Shown here one piece after another: positions 1-10,879 of a DNA stretch of 64,000 bases. Position numbers and translations under genes: made by a program. Source of the DNA: Berberis thunbergii (lineage: Eukaryota; Streptophyta; Magnoliopsida; Ranunculales; Berberidaceae); contig QNQO01000639.1 of assembly GCA_003290165.1 (NCBI GenBank), forward strand, positions 310,001 through 374,000. Reading direction: 5' to 3'. The notes under the pieces were generated by a model. The model was not told where the DNA came from. It made no database searches and saw only the letters and a list, made by a program, of their open reading frames with translations. Each line of letters starts with the position of its first letter. The first letter of the stretch is position 1.

Positions 1-2749
1 CGTGTACTTGTAGCATTCTTAAAGTACTTTTCTTTCACTTCCTAATCCTTTTCGAAGGTCGATTGGCGAAGTGAAATCTTGATGTGCATTTGAGCGGAGA
101 CATACTTGTGTCGGACTTAGATACTTGTAGTGTATAAGCTGTTGTACTAGTCAGTCGGACAAGCTTTGTAATGGTTTTCATTGTAATCAATAAAGTTTGT
201 TTTATTCCTTGAATACGTCTTGTGCGAACAATTCTTCTAAACTAAAAGAAAAAAAAACAAACAAAAGAAATCAAAGCAATAAGATAGTTTGATTTTTTAT
301 CAGAAACTAACCTAATATGGCCCTAAAAAAGACACGCACAGTCTTGGCTCCGACTGTGTAGCTCTTTGGCGCATTGTTAGGTGTCGCTGATGTCGGTGAA
401 GTTACTGAAGAATGAACTTTGTGCTTGTTGGTAGTTCCTTGCTGCCTGTCATCGTTCGGAGGAGGCGCCTGATTGATGAAGTGTTATTACTTAGCTTTAT
501 GTTGGAATGGATGGTGCTTTTAGTACTAGATTTTGGCTCGTCGGATAACTGAGCCTTAGTTGTCAGAGATTTGTTACTGTCCACTCGGGATGGTTTTTCC
601 CCCGAATCTAGGTGTGGTGTTTGATATATTCGTCCCGTATGCCCGAGCTATAATTGTTAGCAATCTAGTTACTTCACCGTTTCGTAGTGGCAATCTCTCG
701 CTGAAGGTTGATCTCCACGAATAGTTTCTTGGGCATGGTTGGTTGTATACTTAAATGCATTGGTGTAGAATAGAAACTACTGCTTCCATTTGGTGAAGCT
801 AAGGCAATCCCAGTATGATGTTATTGGCAGATAGAGCATCAACCACCACGAACTCCTGAACAATGTACTTTCGTAATTGTGGCTTTCCTGCCGCTACCAT
901 AAAGTCAATCCTCCTAATAAGGAAGCATCTCTCTCCATTGAACCCAACCATTTGATGGTTGGTGGGTGTCAAGTCCACCTCATTGAGTTGCATGTTGCGA
1001 AATGCATTGAGAAACAAGACATTTAAATAGCTTCCTGTGTCCACCATTGCCCTTTTTACTTTCCACTTTGAAACTAGGACCAAAATTACCAGGGTGTCAT
1101 TGTGAGGAGAATGAACGCCCTAAAGGTCTTGGTCCGTGAACATCAGCGGTGGGATATGGCTCTGAATATGTGCATACTTACGTCTTTGCAGGTGGGTCGC
1201 TTCTGCATTTTTAAAAGCATCATCTTGTGGGACCAGTTTGATTGTTCGCCTTCGGTGCCGACTCCATGAAGCACATATATGATGCTAGGAGTTTCTCTCT
1301 CTATTTCCTTAACGAAATCTTCCCTTTCCTTTGTTTGATCCTGTTTTTTGTTTGGGCTCAAAAACTCCTTGAGTTTCCCCTTCTGCATCCAATACTCTAT
1401 CTCGTTCCTAAGGCTCCTACAGTTCAGTGTCGTGGCCACCCTCCTTGTAAAATGAGCAGTATTTGTTGTTATCGCGGTAGGAGGGGTTTCCTCACTATTT
1501 CGTGGGCCACTTTAGTTTTTTCCAATTTTTTATAGAGTTGAAGACGTCGGAGAGATTGGAGTTGAGAAGAGTGACGGATTTAGCATTGACAAAGTTGGAG
1601 GCTTTATCTAGCCTTGCACGGCCAGAGTCTGGCTTGCTTTCATTGCACTTCCTCTTTCTATCTTCATCATCATGTTTGTTCCCCTTCTTTTTGTCCCTGG
1701 ATGCAGATGGTTTCTATTCAGACTCCGCTTTCTTCTTGGCGGCCAGCATCTCATCGAGAGTGATGTATCTCTAAGCATTTTTCAGCAAGTATGCTACATT
1801 CTTCAGTAAATCTGCTATATCTGTTGGAGGATTCAGAATGAAGAAATCATAGAACTTACCTCTCCTCAAATCTGAGGAGAAGGTTGTGACTGCGGTGTCT
1901 ACTACAGTCGTCGATGAGAATCAACTCATTGTTAAAGCGCGTAACGTATTCTCGTAACATCTATTTTGTGTTATGTCCAAGGGTGAGTAGATAATGCGGA
2001 ACATTCCTGATTCGCTAGCTGTCGACAAAGTGTGTAAGGATCATTTTTGCCAGTGTTCGGAATGAGTCGATGAATCTCGAAAGGAGGTTGTGGAACCAGA
2101 TTAGTATTGATTTTTTCAAGCTGGTAGGGAATGACTGACACATTATTGCTTTGGATCCTTCTTTGAGCGCCATTACATGCTGGAAGTGGCAGAAGTGATC
2201 GGACGGGTCCGTCGTCCCGTCATATAATTCCAACTTCAGCGAAGTGAATTTTTTCATCAGAGGTTCGTTCATAATATGATCCATAATCGGTGGGACAGAT
2301 GGGGTTCTGAGAGACCTGTCTATCAGCCCTAAACGCTAGGTTTTTGCCTTCGATCCACTGAGAGCCTGCAAATGCAACACGACTCTCCTAAACGTGTTCC
2401 CTTGTATTTTTGGGGACAGAGCTTTTCGTAGCTCCCGTTCTCCTTCTATGGGTGGAGGGTTTTGCTGGGTGAGCGTCTCCAGCGCTCATGCAATTCATTG
2501 CATCTAGGTTGATAATAGATCCACCCCGAGGTCCGCCGCTGCTGCCACTAGCACGGAAGTCTGATTTTCTTTTCCTTGTGTCATTGGATTTGTCGGAATT
2601 GGCGGCGCTCTCGTAGTACGAGCGTTCGAGGGCTCAAAGATGTTTCCATTGTTTTGAAATCTTGTGGTCTCCATATCTCTTTACCGTGATGCAGGGTGAT
2701 ATCACTGTTTTTCAAAGAACTTCGTTGTTTCCAACAGACGACACCAAAT
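1..2749 (-). mobile_element. Interior of non-autonomous Ty3/gypsy-type element E1
   Basis: Reading on the minus strand from the LTR at 2750-3425, the interior starts with the post-LTR motif (reverse complement of 2731-2750, TTTGGTGTCGTC), then gag, then an aspartic protease, and then no reverse transcriptase. The last about 250 bases (minus strand, 260 to 1) match the tail of element E5 at 49040-49190, which is also plus-oriented gag-protease without pol. The window starts before the 3' LTR, so the length is unknown. I infer a gag-protease-only (TR-GAG-like) element that needs pol in trans. Several frameshifts and stops show it is old. Confidence 0.8.
402..2284 (-). pseudogene. E1 gag-protease, degenerate
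   Basis: Three blocks are recognisable. Residues encoded at 2284-2015 carry the plant retrotransposon gag signature (MDHIMNEPL, then KLELYDGTTDPSDH, then WFHNL and the F-DSF stretch). 1439-1143 encodes the C-terminal gag/linker with a HGVGTEGEQSN-type motif. 1083-799 encodes the retropepsin with the active-site motif VDTGSYLNVLF and the downstream NNIILGLP. After the protease the frame reads WLHQMEAV-type sequence and ends (584-402) with SKELPTSTKF, a peptide also seen at the same place in E5 (about 48880-48910). No RT, RNase H or integrase follows. Frameshifts separate the blocks, so it is unlikely to be made as one protein. Confidence 0.75.
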
Positions 2750-3425
2750 TGATGTAGTCGAATCCTGCTGTCATTGATCTTGATTTGGACCTACACAGGA
2801 AACACATGTGAGCCAAGGACCACCGTTGTAGTGGTCGATGGCACTCCAATGCTAAAGTCAGACAAGGCTCGAAAAAAACTTAAAGTTGTAAATTGGGGTA
2901 TGTAGCATACCTTTCTTCGTCAAACTTGTGTCTTATTTATAATGCGAGAGTCTCCATTCGGCTAGGCCTTTGGTGGCGTAGTTTAGATAAAGAGATCTTA
3001 CTGGAGATCCTTTCCTACTTGGGAGTCGTCCATACAGGAGAGTTTTCCTACACGACTTATGCTCCTAGATATGCGGAAAAAGTTTCCCTTTTGAAGTGTT
3101 GTCCATGCAAAGAAGATTTCATGCACGACTTATACTCCAGTATATTTTTCCTAGTCGGAATCAATGTTTTGTTGGCCTGCCCGTCTTTGGTGATCCCCTA
3201 GATAATTGTCTGTTAACGCTTACGAGTATTAGGCTTTACCATGTGACGTGTGGGCTTAATAGGGCGCTGTAACTTGGATCCAACATTCTAGATTCTTTCA
3301 AATTGGCCTTAATGTTGTCTGGGCCTTGCTATATTTGGTGGCCAATCAAGCCCACTTTGCTCTACTAACAAGATCATCATGACACGCGTACGGTGTGGAT
3401 TAAAGGATGGTTTGGTGTATCATCA
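2750..3425 (-). repeat. 5' LTR of E1 (676 bp)
   Basis: On the minus strand it begins TGATGATACACCAAAC at 3425 and ends CTACATCA at 2750, followed at once by the post-LTR motif. It is homologous along its length to the E5 LTR (46710-47397) in the opposite orientation. A TATAAATA box lies near 2928-2936 on the minus strand. The conserved LTR hairpin block lies at about 2822-2870. The plus-strand open frame 2893-3201 is antisense to this LTR and has a counterpart in E5; I take it to be a by-product. Confidence 0.85.
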
Positions 3426-4159
3426 CCGGATAAGCTCATGAAAGAAGATATTCCTCTATCAATATGGGAAGAAATAAATCTTGGATTTTAGCTGAAGGAA
3501 CGTTTTGTGTGCTTATGATATTTTTGTTCGTTTTTAATTTTATAATGCGAATACCACGTGTATATTTATTGTGATTTTGATTCTTTGTATTTATTTCCAA
3601 TTTAGTGATTTTACTTTCGCAAGTGACTTCCCTAGTGCATAATATTTTTTCTTTGTAAAATGTTCAATATAGTATCTTAAATGGTGATGTTGGAAATTCA
3701 TGATCTCTTGGCCCCTATGCATCAAATTGTATGTTTTCCTTCCTTGGATTTTCCATATTGAAAGTAAAGACTCACGTTCTTGGTTGTTTTCCTTGGTGGC
3801 CTTCACTAAGATGTCAATTTGTTGTCAACTTGCAAGAGGGTCACTCACTTGCTTACATAAATGATGACAGCAATTCATACAACATAATCTAATATGTACA
3901 CGTGTCATATGCTTTATCCATGTCTAAAGGTGGATGCAAAGGGGAAATTTGGGGTCCTTGGAGATGCTAGAGAATCTCGCATCTGCACTGCTGGATATAA
4001 GGCTCTTAATGAAGTTGTGAGGTGGTCAATAGATGAAAATTTTCCCTTGGTCATGCAACTGAGTCTTGTCATAATAATGGGGCTTCATTAACACTTGAGG
4101 CTTAGAAACTGTCATCAGACGAGAAGGAGAAGGAAACTGGCTTTCAAGGTTTTCTTTTT
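3426..4159. other. No gene recognised
   Basis: This stretch separates E1 from E2. It holds short open frames (minus 3806-3591; plus 3894-4091) that I do not recognise. The plus one reads GKFGVLGDARESR and may be a worn gene fragment, but nothing supports a function. Confidence 0.4.
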
Positions 4160-4684
4160 TGTTGATTGTACACGTGGCACGGGTAATGGGCAAATCCTAA
4201 TACGAGAAAGGTTTCAGCACGGTCTCAAGTTGACCCATTCATAAATTCTTGTTCAGCCCGTAAGTCAGGTGCCCAAGCCCAAATCATGCCAGCTCAAGAG
4301 GCACATGCCTTGTGGCAGACCCGGGACAATAAGGCTCGAACATAAATCTCAAAGTTGTCATAAACCCAAGACCTACTCGCGCGAATGAACTCTTAGCCCA
4401 ATCAAGTATTGAGTCCTAAATAGAGTCAAGTACCGAAGATACTTAGTCATTCATAGGTAAAATCTTGGGTGAGTTCTCTTCCCTCCATCACGCCCTCGAC
4501 AACATGGACAGTTATAGAGGGAACACTCACTATAAAAGTGATGAAAGGGAAGAAGAAAGGTATGCATACACTTTACCATTTGCATCTAGTTCTCACTCTT
4601 CCTTGTATCGTTACCTGACTAACCGTTGTTCATTTTTGCAGCTAGAGATCAGCAAGATCAATAAGGACAAATTTGGACACATCA
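4160..4684 (+). repeat. 5' LTR of E2, truncated and internally deleted
   Basis: Aligned by eye to 7672-8246. The start is lost, and about 50 bases holding the conserved TTAAGCATC...hairpin block are missing between CCTGAC and TAACCG (near 4616-4624). TATA box ACTATAAAAG lies at about 4529-4538. The LTR ends GGACACATCA at 4684. Confidence 0.8.
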
Positions 4685-4744
4685 ATTAGGCATCGTCCAT
4701 GGGATAGACAAGTTTTCCCTAAAACGAACACATCAAGTTCTTTC

Positions 4745-5850
4745 TAACTAAGCAGAGCATCGAGACATACTCACCACCACTAGATCTCAAGCATTCAGTA
4801 ACAATGCCGAAACAGACAACCCTCTGGCAAGAAAAGCCTAGGTCCGAGCTGAGTCGATCCAGTTGAAGGAGTGGAACAGTCGCACAGCCCAGCCACTGAG
4901 GCAACCACACTGACCTTCGCATAAACCAGATCTTGCTCCACATGATCACCTAGCACGAGTGGTGGAAAGACTCATCTAAGATCGTCAATAACCATCCAAA
5001 ATTGATGGAGATCCCACACCCAATAGGACGTTTGAGAGCGCATCTAGGAAAGCGAAAACCTCCCTAAATATGAGCAAAGAGCTAGCTGGCAGGAGAGCTT
5101 AAGGGATGATAGGGATCTCGGTGACCATGCTCCGAAGACATACTGGACCATGGTCAGGAATTCGCTCTGACCAAGGGCAACCAATCAGGACGTCCTGTAC
5201 TACCTCACTGTCCTTCTGTTCTAGGAGGAAATCATGAATCCCCTGTAAAAGAAATTTGTACCTCCAAAACTCAAATTCTATGACAAAACATCATATCCAT
5301 TAGATCATCTGCATAATTACCACCATGTAATGATGTTGAAAGAAAGTTCAGAAGCCACCCTGTGCAAAACTTTTTCTACCCGCCCGAAGAAGGTTGAGCT
5401 GACCAAGCTCCACAATCCTCAGCCAAGATCTATCAATTCGTTCTAGGTCCTGACAAAGGTATTCATCATCAAATTCATCAGAAGCTAGCAAACAAAGAAG
5501 GGGCCTCACTACCTGGTAAGTCTCTAGCATAAGCAAGGCGAGACCCTCAGAGAGTATGTTACTCGTTTCAAAGATGAGCAAACTAAAAAGTGCACAGAAA
5601 GTGCGAAGAAATATATCACTCTCAATGAAATCCTAGCAACCAAGAAAGAAGGTGAAAGTGAAGCCAAACAGGCTTCTAAGGCTTGGGACAAGGGAGATGA
5701 TGACAAGTCAAAGAGAAGGAAAATCAATAACAAAACCGAGTTTGAGAAAGCAAAACCCGATAGCGCTACGTCGGCTCAAAGTACACTGAGTTCGCTACCT
5801 TCAACTCAAGCTTTCCCAAAATCATCTCCGCCATGAAGATCTAAGATGAC
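4745..5850 (+). pseudogene. E2 gag, degenerate
   Basis: Scattered gag blocks can be read across several frames: an N-terminal TRSQAFSNNAE, then PPKLKFYDKTSYPLDHLHNYHHVMMLKE at 5255-5345 (here only as a pattern of PPKL-FYD...D-L--Y-H-MMLKE), CKTF and a SINSF-type motif, GETLREYVTRFKDE, and a lysine-rich C-terminus ending near 5835. The order matches gypsy gag and parallels the E3 gag. Multiple stops and shifts mean it is not functional. Gag would form the virus-like particle. Confidence 0.7.
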
Positions 5851-6549
5851 ATCAAGTGGCCTCCCAAGCTCAAAAGTGATCCTTCAAGGTGTGATAGAAG
5901 CGAATTGTGCCTATCACAAGGACCATAGTCACATCATTCAGGACTGTTAGAGTCTCAAAATGAGATATACAGGTTCGAAGGGGAAAATTCGGAGAATTTG
6001 AAAATTCTGATGAGAAATAGACTCCACCTCGGTGCCCACCATACCAACATAGGTCAGGTGAGTCATCCCCTGATTAAAAAATAATGAACGGGTATAAGCC
6101 ATAAAACACGATGGAAAACCAAGTGACAAATCAACTAAATTGTCAATTTACTAGAATCAGAAGTTGTTGCCCACGATTAAGGAATGTTCCCACGACCTCC
6201 TTCTCCAACGACAGTTAATCAACCAACCAAAAGAAATTCTTCTTCATCAGGTCTAACAGTCTTGTGATCACATATATTGCTCGCAAAAACTCATAAAATT
6301 GCCCACCGGGGCACGAGAACCAACCCCAATGTCAGTAAGGAGTATTCCTGAGCTAGAAACCAATTCCTTCTCTGACCCACACCTCTTGAGGGAGAGAGCT
6401 CAACAATCTGCTTCCTCTTATCGGCAATAGTGGAAGGAGGCTCAGACAATACTCCAGTTTCTGGACTAGTAGAAAGATCATGGGCAGTGCTCTCAAGAAC
6501 AGATTGTTCCTCTACAGCAGATAAGCCGAAGTAGTGACCTCCAAAGCGG

Positions 6550-7169
6550 TCACTTTATTTCCATTTCAGCATGAGCTGGGGCCTTCGACGATTCCTCGTC
6601 AACGATCATGTCCACGACATCCCTCTCTACGCTCTGGGAAACAGTAAGAGGAAGAGTAGATGCCACGCTACTAGTCCTGCCGAAAAATAGACTGCTCTTC
6701 CTGTTATTATCCGGATGATTAACTTTCAAGATTGGCATCGACAGCAGAGCGAGGAAGTCAACTATCATTTTCTCCTATTCGGGAGAAATGACGACAGGAT
6801 CATGCGCCCCAATAAGAAATAACGAATAAGTTAGACAATGACAAATACTAAATAGTAAAGTAAAAGAAACTTAAGAAGGTTCCCAAAAAGGAGGAGGTCT
6901 TGCAAACCATCGAAGGTAAAATACCAAGACTTCACAGAGGCATAAAAGTAGTACATCTGCCGATCCTCTTGGTCCTCGAACGAACCAATGAGACAACGTG
7001 GCTTCACTAACCAGCAGATGCCACACTTGTTCATCTTGATGAAAGTCAAATAATGAAGCAATTTCATCAACAAGTGGAGTTCGACATCCTTTGCCCTGAT
7101 TAGAATAGCAACCAGTATACTCCATCCACTCGGCACTATCTGAGTTGGGGCAATGCTCAAGTAAGACAA
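6550..7169 (-). pseudogene. Antisense Transposase_28-like ('putative gypsy type transposon') gene of E2
   Basis: The frame at 7169-6831 reads IAPTQIVPSGWSILVAIL, then an LLHYLTFIKMNKCG block and IGSFEDQEDRQMYYFYASV. These fit the plant family usually annotated 'putative gypsy type transposon' (Pfam Transposase_28, PF04195), recalled from its L-P-QL-PN-W and 'sarPG-LI-GLP-S-K-WK-RFFFV' patterns. A further frame, 6768-6550, continues towards the C-terminus. The gene runs opposite to gag, between gag and the 3' LTR, exactly as in E3. The upstream half of the domain is eroded. The role of this protein is unknown; despite the name, transposase activity is not established. Confidence 0.6.
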
Positions 7170-7671
7170 GTAGTGCTAGTTGGTGTTAGGAACAGGGAAG
7201 CGCAGGTCAGCATCAAACATTACCTTGTACAGGCAGATGTGCCCCTCCCTTGGAACAAAATGAGAGTCACTTTTCGAGAGAAGCGACAATCCCAAATCAT
7301 TAAAACTGCTAACAAAGGGCAGTCGGGTCCTATCCGGACAACAATGACCTTCTGAAGAAATCTAGACAGTCCTTGTAAGGCTCTCGCGAGAAATCAAGTT
7401 GCACAAACATGGTTGAATTAAAACTCAAGCTCAATCAAGTCGAAAAAGCAAAATATAGTAAACATAAAAAAGCTCTAAAAGTAAAATTCCCCCAAACCAG
7501 GCTTATCTAGGTTTAGCGCGAAGGGGAGATGATTACCTAACTGCTGCATAAATATTAAATCCGACGTGGAAGCCAAAAATATGCGATCATGGGACACCAC
7601 GAGCCCCCACAGCTGTCAGTTAGTGGCCCAGTGCGCAGACCCACTAACTAGGGAGAGTAGCTGATGAGACA

Positions 7672-8246
7672 TCAATCAGTCATACGATCACATCCGTACA
7701 TATGGCATGGGAAAATCCTAACATGAGAAAAGCTTCAGTACGGTTCCAAGCAGACCCATTCATAAACTATTGTTCAACTGTAAGTCAGGTTAACAAGCCC
7801 AAGCCACACCAGCCTAAGAGGCATGGACCTTGGGGCTTGTCCCAGGACAATAAGGCAAGAACATGAATATTAGAGTTGTCATAGGCCTGAGATCCACTCG
7901 CGCGAATCAGCTCTTACCCAATCAAGCATTGGGTCCTAAATAGAGCAAATTGCATAAGAGATTCAATCATGCACATGTAAGATCTTGGGCTAGATCTTCT
8001 CCTTCCCTCCATCACGCCCTCAATAACAAGGACAGTTGAGGATGGAACACTTGCTATAAAAGGTGATGAAAGGGAAGAAAAAAGATACGCATACACTTTG
8101 AAATTTACATCTAATCTTCAGTCTTCCTTGCACTGTTACTTGACTTAAGCATCAGAGTGTCATCGACCACCACAACGGTGGTCCCTGGCTAACCACTGTT
8201 CATTTTTGCATTCTCAAAATCAGCAATGACAGATTTGGACACATCA
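7672..8246 (+). repeat. 3' LTR of E2 (575 bp)
   Basis: Begins TGATGAGACATCAATC at 7672 after the purine tract and ends GGACACATCA at 8246. TATA box GCTATAAAAGG lies at about 8051-8061. The conserved block at about 8146-8196 contains a perfect seven-base-pair stem, GACCACC-ACAAC-GGTGGTC. This copy keeps the block that the 5' LTR has lost. Confidence 0.85.
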
Positions 8247-8585
8247 ATCATCATACAAAAAATAGGAACATCGGAACCAACAAAATATGTTGTTATGCCC
8301 TTTCCGATCAAATGATGGGCATCTTCCTGAGGGTCTTTGCATGCCAAAGTGCCACGGTGAAGCCATGCTTGCAATTGTTGCCTTTGCCTATGCGACTAGT
8401 ACTGAGTTTGCAATATGAAAATAAATTCTTATATATCTGAATTCAACATACTATATATGTGTGTGTGAATCTAAACTATATAAGATACTATGTTGTCTAC
8501 AATATGGAATCATGGTCATGTGAATATATGTTTTAACAACAAAGTTGCTAGTGTTTTCCCATAGGTAAGCATCTTTAAATTCTAA

Positions 8586-8715
8586 ATGGCGAGGAAGGTG
8601 GATGTGATCGTTCATTCCCCTCAAGATGTGTGCATGTGTTTTCGAGATGCACAACTTCATGAATCTCGAAAGGAATGAGTGGTCACACCCACCCTCTCGC
8701 CCCTTTCCTCAACGC
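8586..8715. repeat. Diverged fold-back MITE, relative of 8822-8991
   Basis: Left end reads GGCGAGGAAGGTGG and the right end approaches CTCTCGCCCCTTTCC. The middle has TTCATTCCCCTC against GAATCTCGAAAGGAATGAG, the same inner arms as the better copy that follows. Ends are uncertain. Confidence 0.45.
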
Positions 8716-8821
8716 CTAGAAGGGCTGATAAATAAAATACACAACAAAGGGCTTTTGTGAAAAAATAAAAAAGTGGCATTGATTGAAGACATTTCATCAT
8801 TTTTATACAGGAATTATAAAT

Positions 8822-8991
8822 GTCGAGGAAATGAGCGAGGAAGCCAGCGAGGGGAGTGAGGTGGAGGGAGGGAATTCATTCACCCCCTCGAGATGTGCAC
8901 AAAAAATTCAACACACACATTCCAAAGAAGTGAATGATTCCCCTCCCTCCACCTCACTCCCCTAACTGATTTCCTCGCTCATTTCCTCGCC
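8822..8991. repeat. Fold-back MITE, copy 1
   Basis: Near-palindromic 170 bp. The left arm (TCGAGGAAATGAGCGAGGAA...GGGGAGTGAGGTGGAGG) is mirrored by the right arm (CCTCCACCTCACTCCCC...TTCCTCGCTCATTTCCTCG). A second copy is at 55762-55933. No coding capacity. The terminal sequence GGCGAGGAAATGAGC does not let me assign a superfamily, and I could not find a convincing target duplication. Confidence 0.75.
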
Positions 8992-9895
8992 ATGTAGCCT
9001 TTCTCCTTTTTATAATATGATTTAGGACGTTTCACTGTAGAAACATGTTATCTTCTTACACCTATAACACGAATGTAGTGGAGGAAATAGTATACGTCTG
9101 CAAATCCATCTATATTTGGGATTTTCGATAACGCCCTCGCATAAAAATGTGAAACACCAAACCATCCCCCCGTCACTTTCTTTTCTTCCCTCTCACTTAT
9201 ACCCCCCTCTGTATCTGTAAACTCTCTCTCTATTAACTCTCCTCCCACAATCTTCTTCCTCACAACCCCTCTATCACACTCTCTCTTTAAACGCTACTTT
9301 CACCACAGATTTTCGTCCTTACAAACCCTCTTCCTCCTCTCCCTCTCTGTTCTCCTCTCTTATCCACCCTATTTTACATACGATGACGCACATAAACCCT
9401 TTCCGCTTGTTTTCTTTCTGTCCCCAATTACTTCTTCTCTTCCAGATCCATCTCGCCTCCCCCCCCCCCAGTTTCTTCCACCTCATCTCTACTCTTTCTC
9501 TTCCTCCTTTGTGATTTCAGCTTGTCATCTGCCACCTCCCAACTCCCTTTTTTCCTCACTTTCTTTTTCATCTCCTTTATTTCTTCTCTAAATCCCCTGT
9601 TTTCAAAGAAAATATTTTATTACAAAATTTTCAACTCAACTTATAGCCTAATTTATAAGAAACCCATCTATTATTTGATGCTCGAAATCAATTCCACCTT
9701 TAAGATTTCCTTTTTGGGATGATTTTGGGTATGAGGGGTTTGCTTAATTCTTTCCCATTTTCAAAACCCATTCATTATTCAATGCAAAAAAATATATATA
9801 TAAAAAAAATTAAAAAATCCATTCTTTTATGTGTGTGGGTTTGAGAGATCAACTAACTTTAGGTTTTGAAGATTTTTGTGTTTGGGGTTCGGTAG
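8992..9895 (+). other. Pyrimidine-rich region, possible 5' leader of the DUF789 gene
   Basis: 9160-9560 is dense in CT tracts typical of plant 5' untranslated regions and is followed by T-rich sequence up to the hAT1 insertion. No reliable exon was found. With hAT1 removed it would join directly to the DUF789 exon side at 13091. The open frame 9522-9722 has no recognisable product. Confidence 0.35.
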
Positions 9896-10248
9896 GGAAT
9901 GAGTAGGGGTGGGCACGGTCTGGATCGGTTCCAAATTTGGAGGAACCTAACTCGAACTGTTTAAAAATAACGGATCCGGTCCAGTCCGGATCCCCTCATT
10001 TTGAACATTGGAACCGAACCTAACTCGAACCGTTTGGAACGGTCCGGTTCCTACGGTTCCAAACAGTTCCAATGTTCAAAATGAGACAAATCTTACGAAC
10101 AACTAAAATCAAGGAAACTGTTTCTACAAATAGGATTGGTACGTTTCAATGGTTTCAATGGTTTCAAATAGGTGGGATCCCCTCATTAACCACTGAATTC
10201 AATGGTTTCTTCATCACTGTTTTCATGCTAAATTTGATCAAATCCACA

Positions 10249-10869
10249 ATGGGTATTGTTTGTCACCCTAAAAAACCAATGAAGAGTCTCCGGTTTTTGC
10301 TTTCGATCTTTGTTTTAGTACTAGTTCTAGTTCTTCCTATACCATCTTTTGGGCAATTAACATTAGCACCATCGGAAAGGCGAATACTGTTTCGGGTTCA
10401 ACAACTTCTAGAGTACCCAACAGTGCTTAATGGATGGGGAAAGTGGACAAACTTGTGTTACTTGCCACCCTCAGTGTCTCTGACAGTTGTGTGTTCAGGC
10501 AACCATGTATCTAAATTAACTGTCATTGGGAACAAGAGTTCAAGCTCTATCACCCCAAGGCCTACTCAGAAGGAATTCACAGTTTCGGAAAATACTTTGT
10601 CTGAGAAGTTTTCTATAGATTCATTCTTCACTACTCTTACAAAGCTTTCCAATTTGGAGAAGCTATCATTGGTGTCTTTAGGGTTGTGGGGGGAATTGCC
10701 TGGGAAGGTAAATCGGTTTCGATCACTTCAAGTGCTCAATTTAAGTTCAAATTTTATCTACGGAGAGGTACCGATACAATTTTCCAAGTTTAGGAGCCTT
10801 CAGAGTATAGTTTTGGCTAATAATATGTTCAATGGGGCAGTTCCTGATCAGAGTATACAAACACACTGA
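10249..10869 (+). pseudogene. LRR receptor-like kinase N-terminal fragment
   Basis: The frame from ATG 10249 (or ATG 10279, MKSLRF) encodes a hydrophobic signal peptide (FLLSIFVLVLVLVLP) and the motif RILFRVQQLLEYPTVLNGW. It then has a cysteine pair region (NLCYLPPS...TVVCSG), FSIDSFFTTLTKLSNLEKL, and LRR units SLVSLGLWGELPGKV and LQVLNLSSNFIYGEVP. This matches the N-terminus of 'probable inactive LRR receptor-like kinase At3g03770/At1g14390' proteins. Homology stops near 10855 (NMFNGAVPD), leaving no further LRRs, membrane helix or kinase domain. It lies wholly inside hAT1, so it is most simply a captured exon. The ATG at 10072 gives a longer frame, but its first 60 residues look like transposon sequence. 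Confidence 0.8.
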
Positions 10870-10879
10870 CCTTCTCTGT

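Larger units (their letters stand above)
4160..8246 (+). mobile_element. Non-autonomous gypsy-type element E2 with antisense gene
   Basis: Two direct LTRs (about 4160-4684 and 7672-8246) flank a 3.0-kb interior. The interior starts with a degenerate post-LTR motif (AATTAGGCATCGTCCATGGG at 4685) and carries a decayed gag on the plus strand. A Transposase_28-like frame follows on the minus strand. A purine-rich tract (CTAACTAGGGAGAGTAGC, ending at 7671) lies just before the 3' LTR. There is no protease, RT or integrase. The first about 35 bases of the 5' LTR are missing, so no target duplication can be tested. Same layout as E3. Confidence 0.8.

Noticed and set aside
2893..3201. 102-aa plus-strand frame, similar to a minus frame at 46798-47016
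   Set aside because: Both are antisense to homologous LTRs; similarity comes from the LTR, with no sign of coding selection visible.
10072..10248. Longer start for the LRR-kinase frame
   Set aside because: The extra N-terminus is subterminal hAT-like sequence and repeated TTTCAATGG; the signal peptide starts at 10249 or 10279.
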